Under the pieces are notes generated by a model. It worked only from the letters and a program-made list of their open reading frames with translations, did no database searches and was not told the DNA's origin. A stretch of 53,468 bases of DNA from CAZFDT01 sp964518335 (GTDB lineage Bacteria > Planctomycetota > Phycisphaerae > Phycisphaerales > Phycisphaeraceae), in contig CAZFDT010000037.1 of assembly GCA_964518335.1 (NCBI GenBank), forward strand, positions 1 to 53,468, given 5' to 3'. Positions 53,431-53,468 of this stretch are shown here, piece after piece. The position numbers and the translations under genes are program-made. Position 1 is the stretch's first letter; each line of letters opens with the position of its first letter.

Positions 53431-53460
53431 CCCTCTCCCCCGGAGGACCGGGGGAGAGGG
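53431..53460. repeat. 13-bp stem hairpin at the right edge
   Basis: Arms CCCTCTCCCCCGG (53431-53443) and CCGGGGGAGAGGG (53448-53460) pair around AGGA. The stem is similar in sequence to the preceding hairpin and the CCCTCACCCT run between them can also pair with GGGGGTGAGG at 53376-53385. This is the widespread CTCTCCCC...GGGGAGAG intergenic type of repeat, cut by the window edge. Confidence 0.6.
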
Positions 53461-53468
53461 TGCTGCAG

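Overview
The window is about 53 kb of high-GC bacterial DNA, almost fully coding, with one 100-N scaffold gap. It most likely comes from a planctomycete, plausibly of the Phycisphaerae type. Three adjacent secreted proteins carry the N-terminal LEPR-XLL-type motif (LEPRLMLS, LEPRLLLA, LEERCLLS) that is typical of that phylum. The Tad locus is of an FHA/kinase-associated form, and the intergenic spacers contain GC-rich hairpins flanked by GTTTAGCC/GGCTAAAC and heptanucleotide repeats. The assignment to phylum is an inference; there is no rRNA in the window and I saw no tRNA.

Layout, left to right. (1) 1-402: a relic of an IS3-type transposase. (2) 403-4270 (+): a GH130 glycoside phosphorylase/hydrolase, an O-antigen-ligase-like membrane protein with C-terminal TPRs, and a small lipase-like hydrolase. 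(3) 4317-9278 (+): a tight three-gene operon coding for a secreted TPR-CHAT (caspase-like) protein, a CHASE2 sensor-adenylate/guanylate cyclase and a secreted DUF928-like protein. (4) 9282-12872 (-): three consecutive LEPR-XLL / Calx-beta / CARDB-like surface proteins, converging on the previous operon; the middle one contains the assembly gap. (5) 13056-17692: two translationally coupled DUF4139-like exported proteins, a coiled-coil lipoprotein, a MacB/LolD-type ABC ATPase, a small exported protein and a relic of a second ABC ATPase tail. (6) 17710-22602: a GH20 hexosaminidase, an isolated sucC and an AraC-type regulator. (7) 22607-33464 (-): a FapA/DUF342 protein and an eight-gene surface-polysaccharide operon (GT4, GT2, GT2, Wzm-like permease, Wzt-like ATPase, a double GT2, a methyltransferase, GT2). 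(8) 33820-37003 (-): a dienelactone-hydrolase-like enzyme, a DUF1801 protein and trpB. (9) 37022-50919 (-): a Tad (Flp) pilus / type II-IV secretion-like locus with two Flp-like pilins, the prepilin peptidase, TadE/TadG-like pseudopilins, CpaB, an FHA-fused CpaF ATPase, TadB and TadC, plus a Ser/Thr kinase with TPRs and a second FHA protein. No secretin and no TadZ are visible. (10) 51091-53468: dinB, a divergent clan GH-A-like glycosidase and terminal hairpins.

How the genes may work together. The polysaccharide operon builds a glycan on the cytoplasmic side and exports it by an ABC route; the ligase-like protein and GH130 at the left end may act on related glycans. The Tad locus looks phospho-regulated, because it encodes a membrane kinase, an FHA domain fused to the motor ATPase and an FHA membrane protein. 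In the CHAT/CHASE2/DUF928 operon, all three predicted non-cyclase modules lie outside the cytoplasmic membrane and only the cyclase is cytosolic, which suggests a coherent transmembrane signalling unit. This operon is my best candidate for an undescribed system; the kinase-FHA Tad locus is second.

Limits: all family assignments come from reading motifs by eye, without database searches. Start codons were chosen from Shine-Dalgarno spacing, overlaps and N-terminal features and are stated where they matter.
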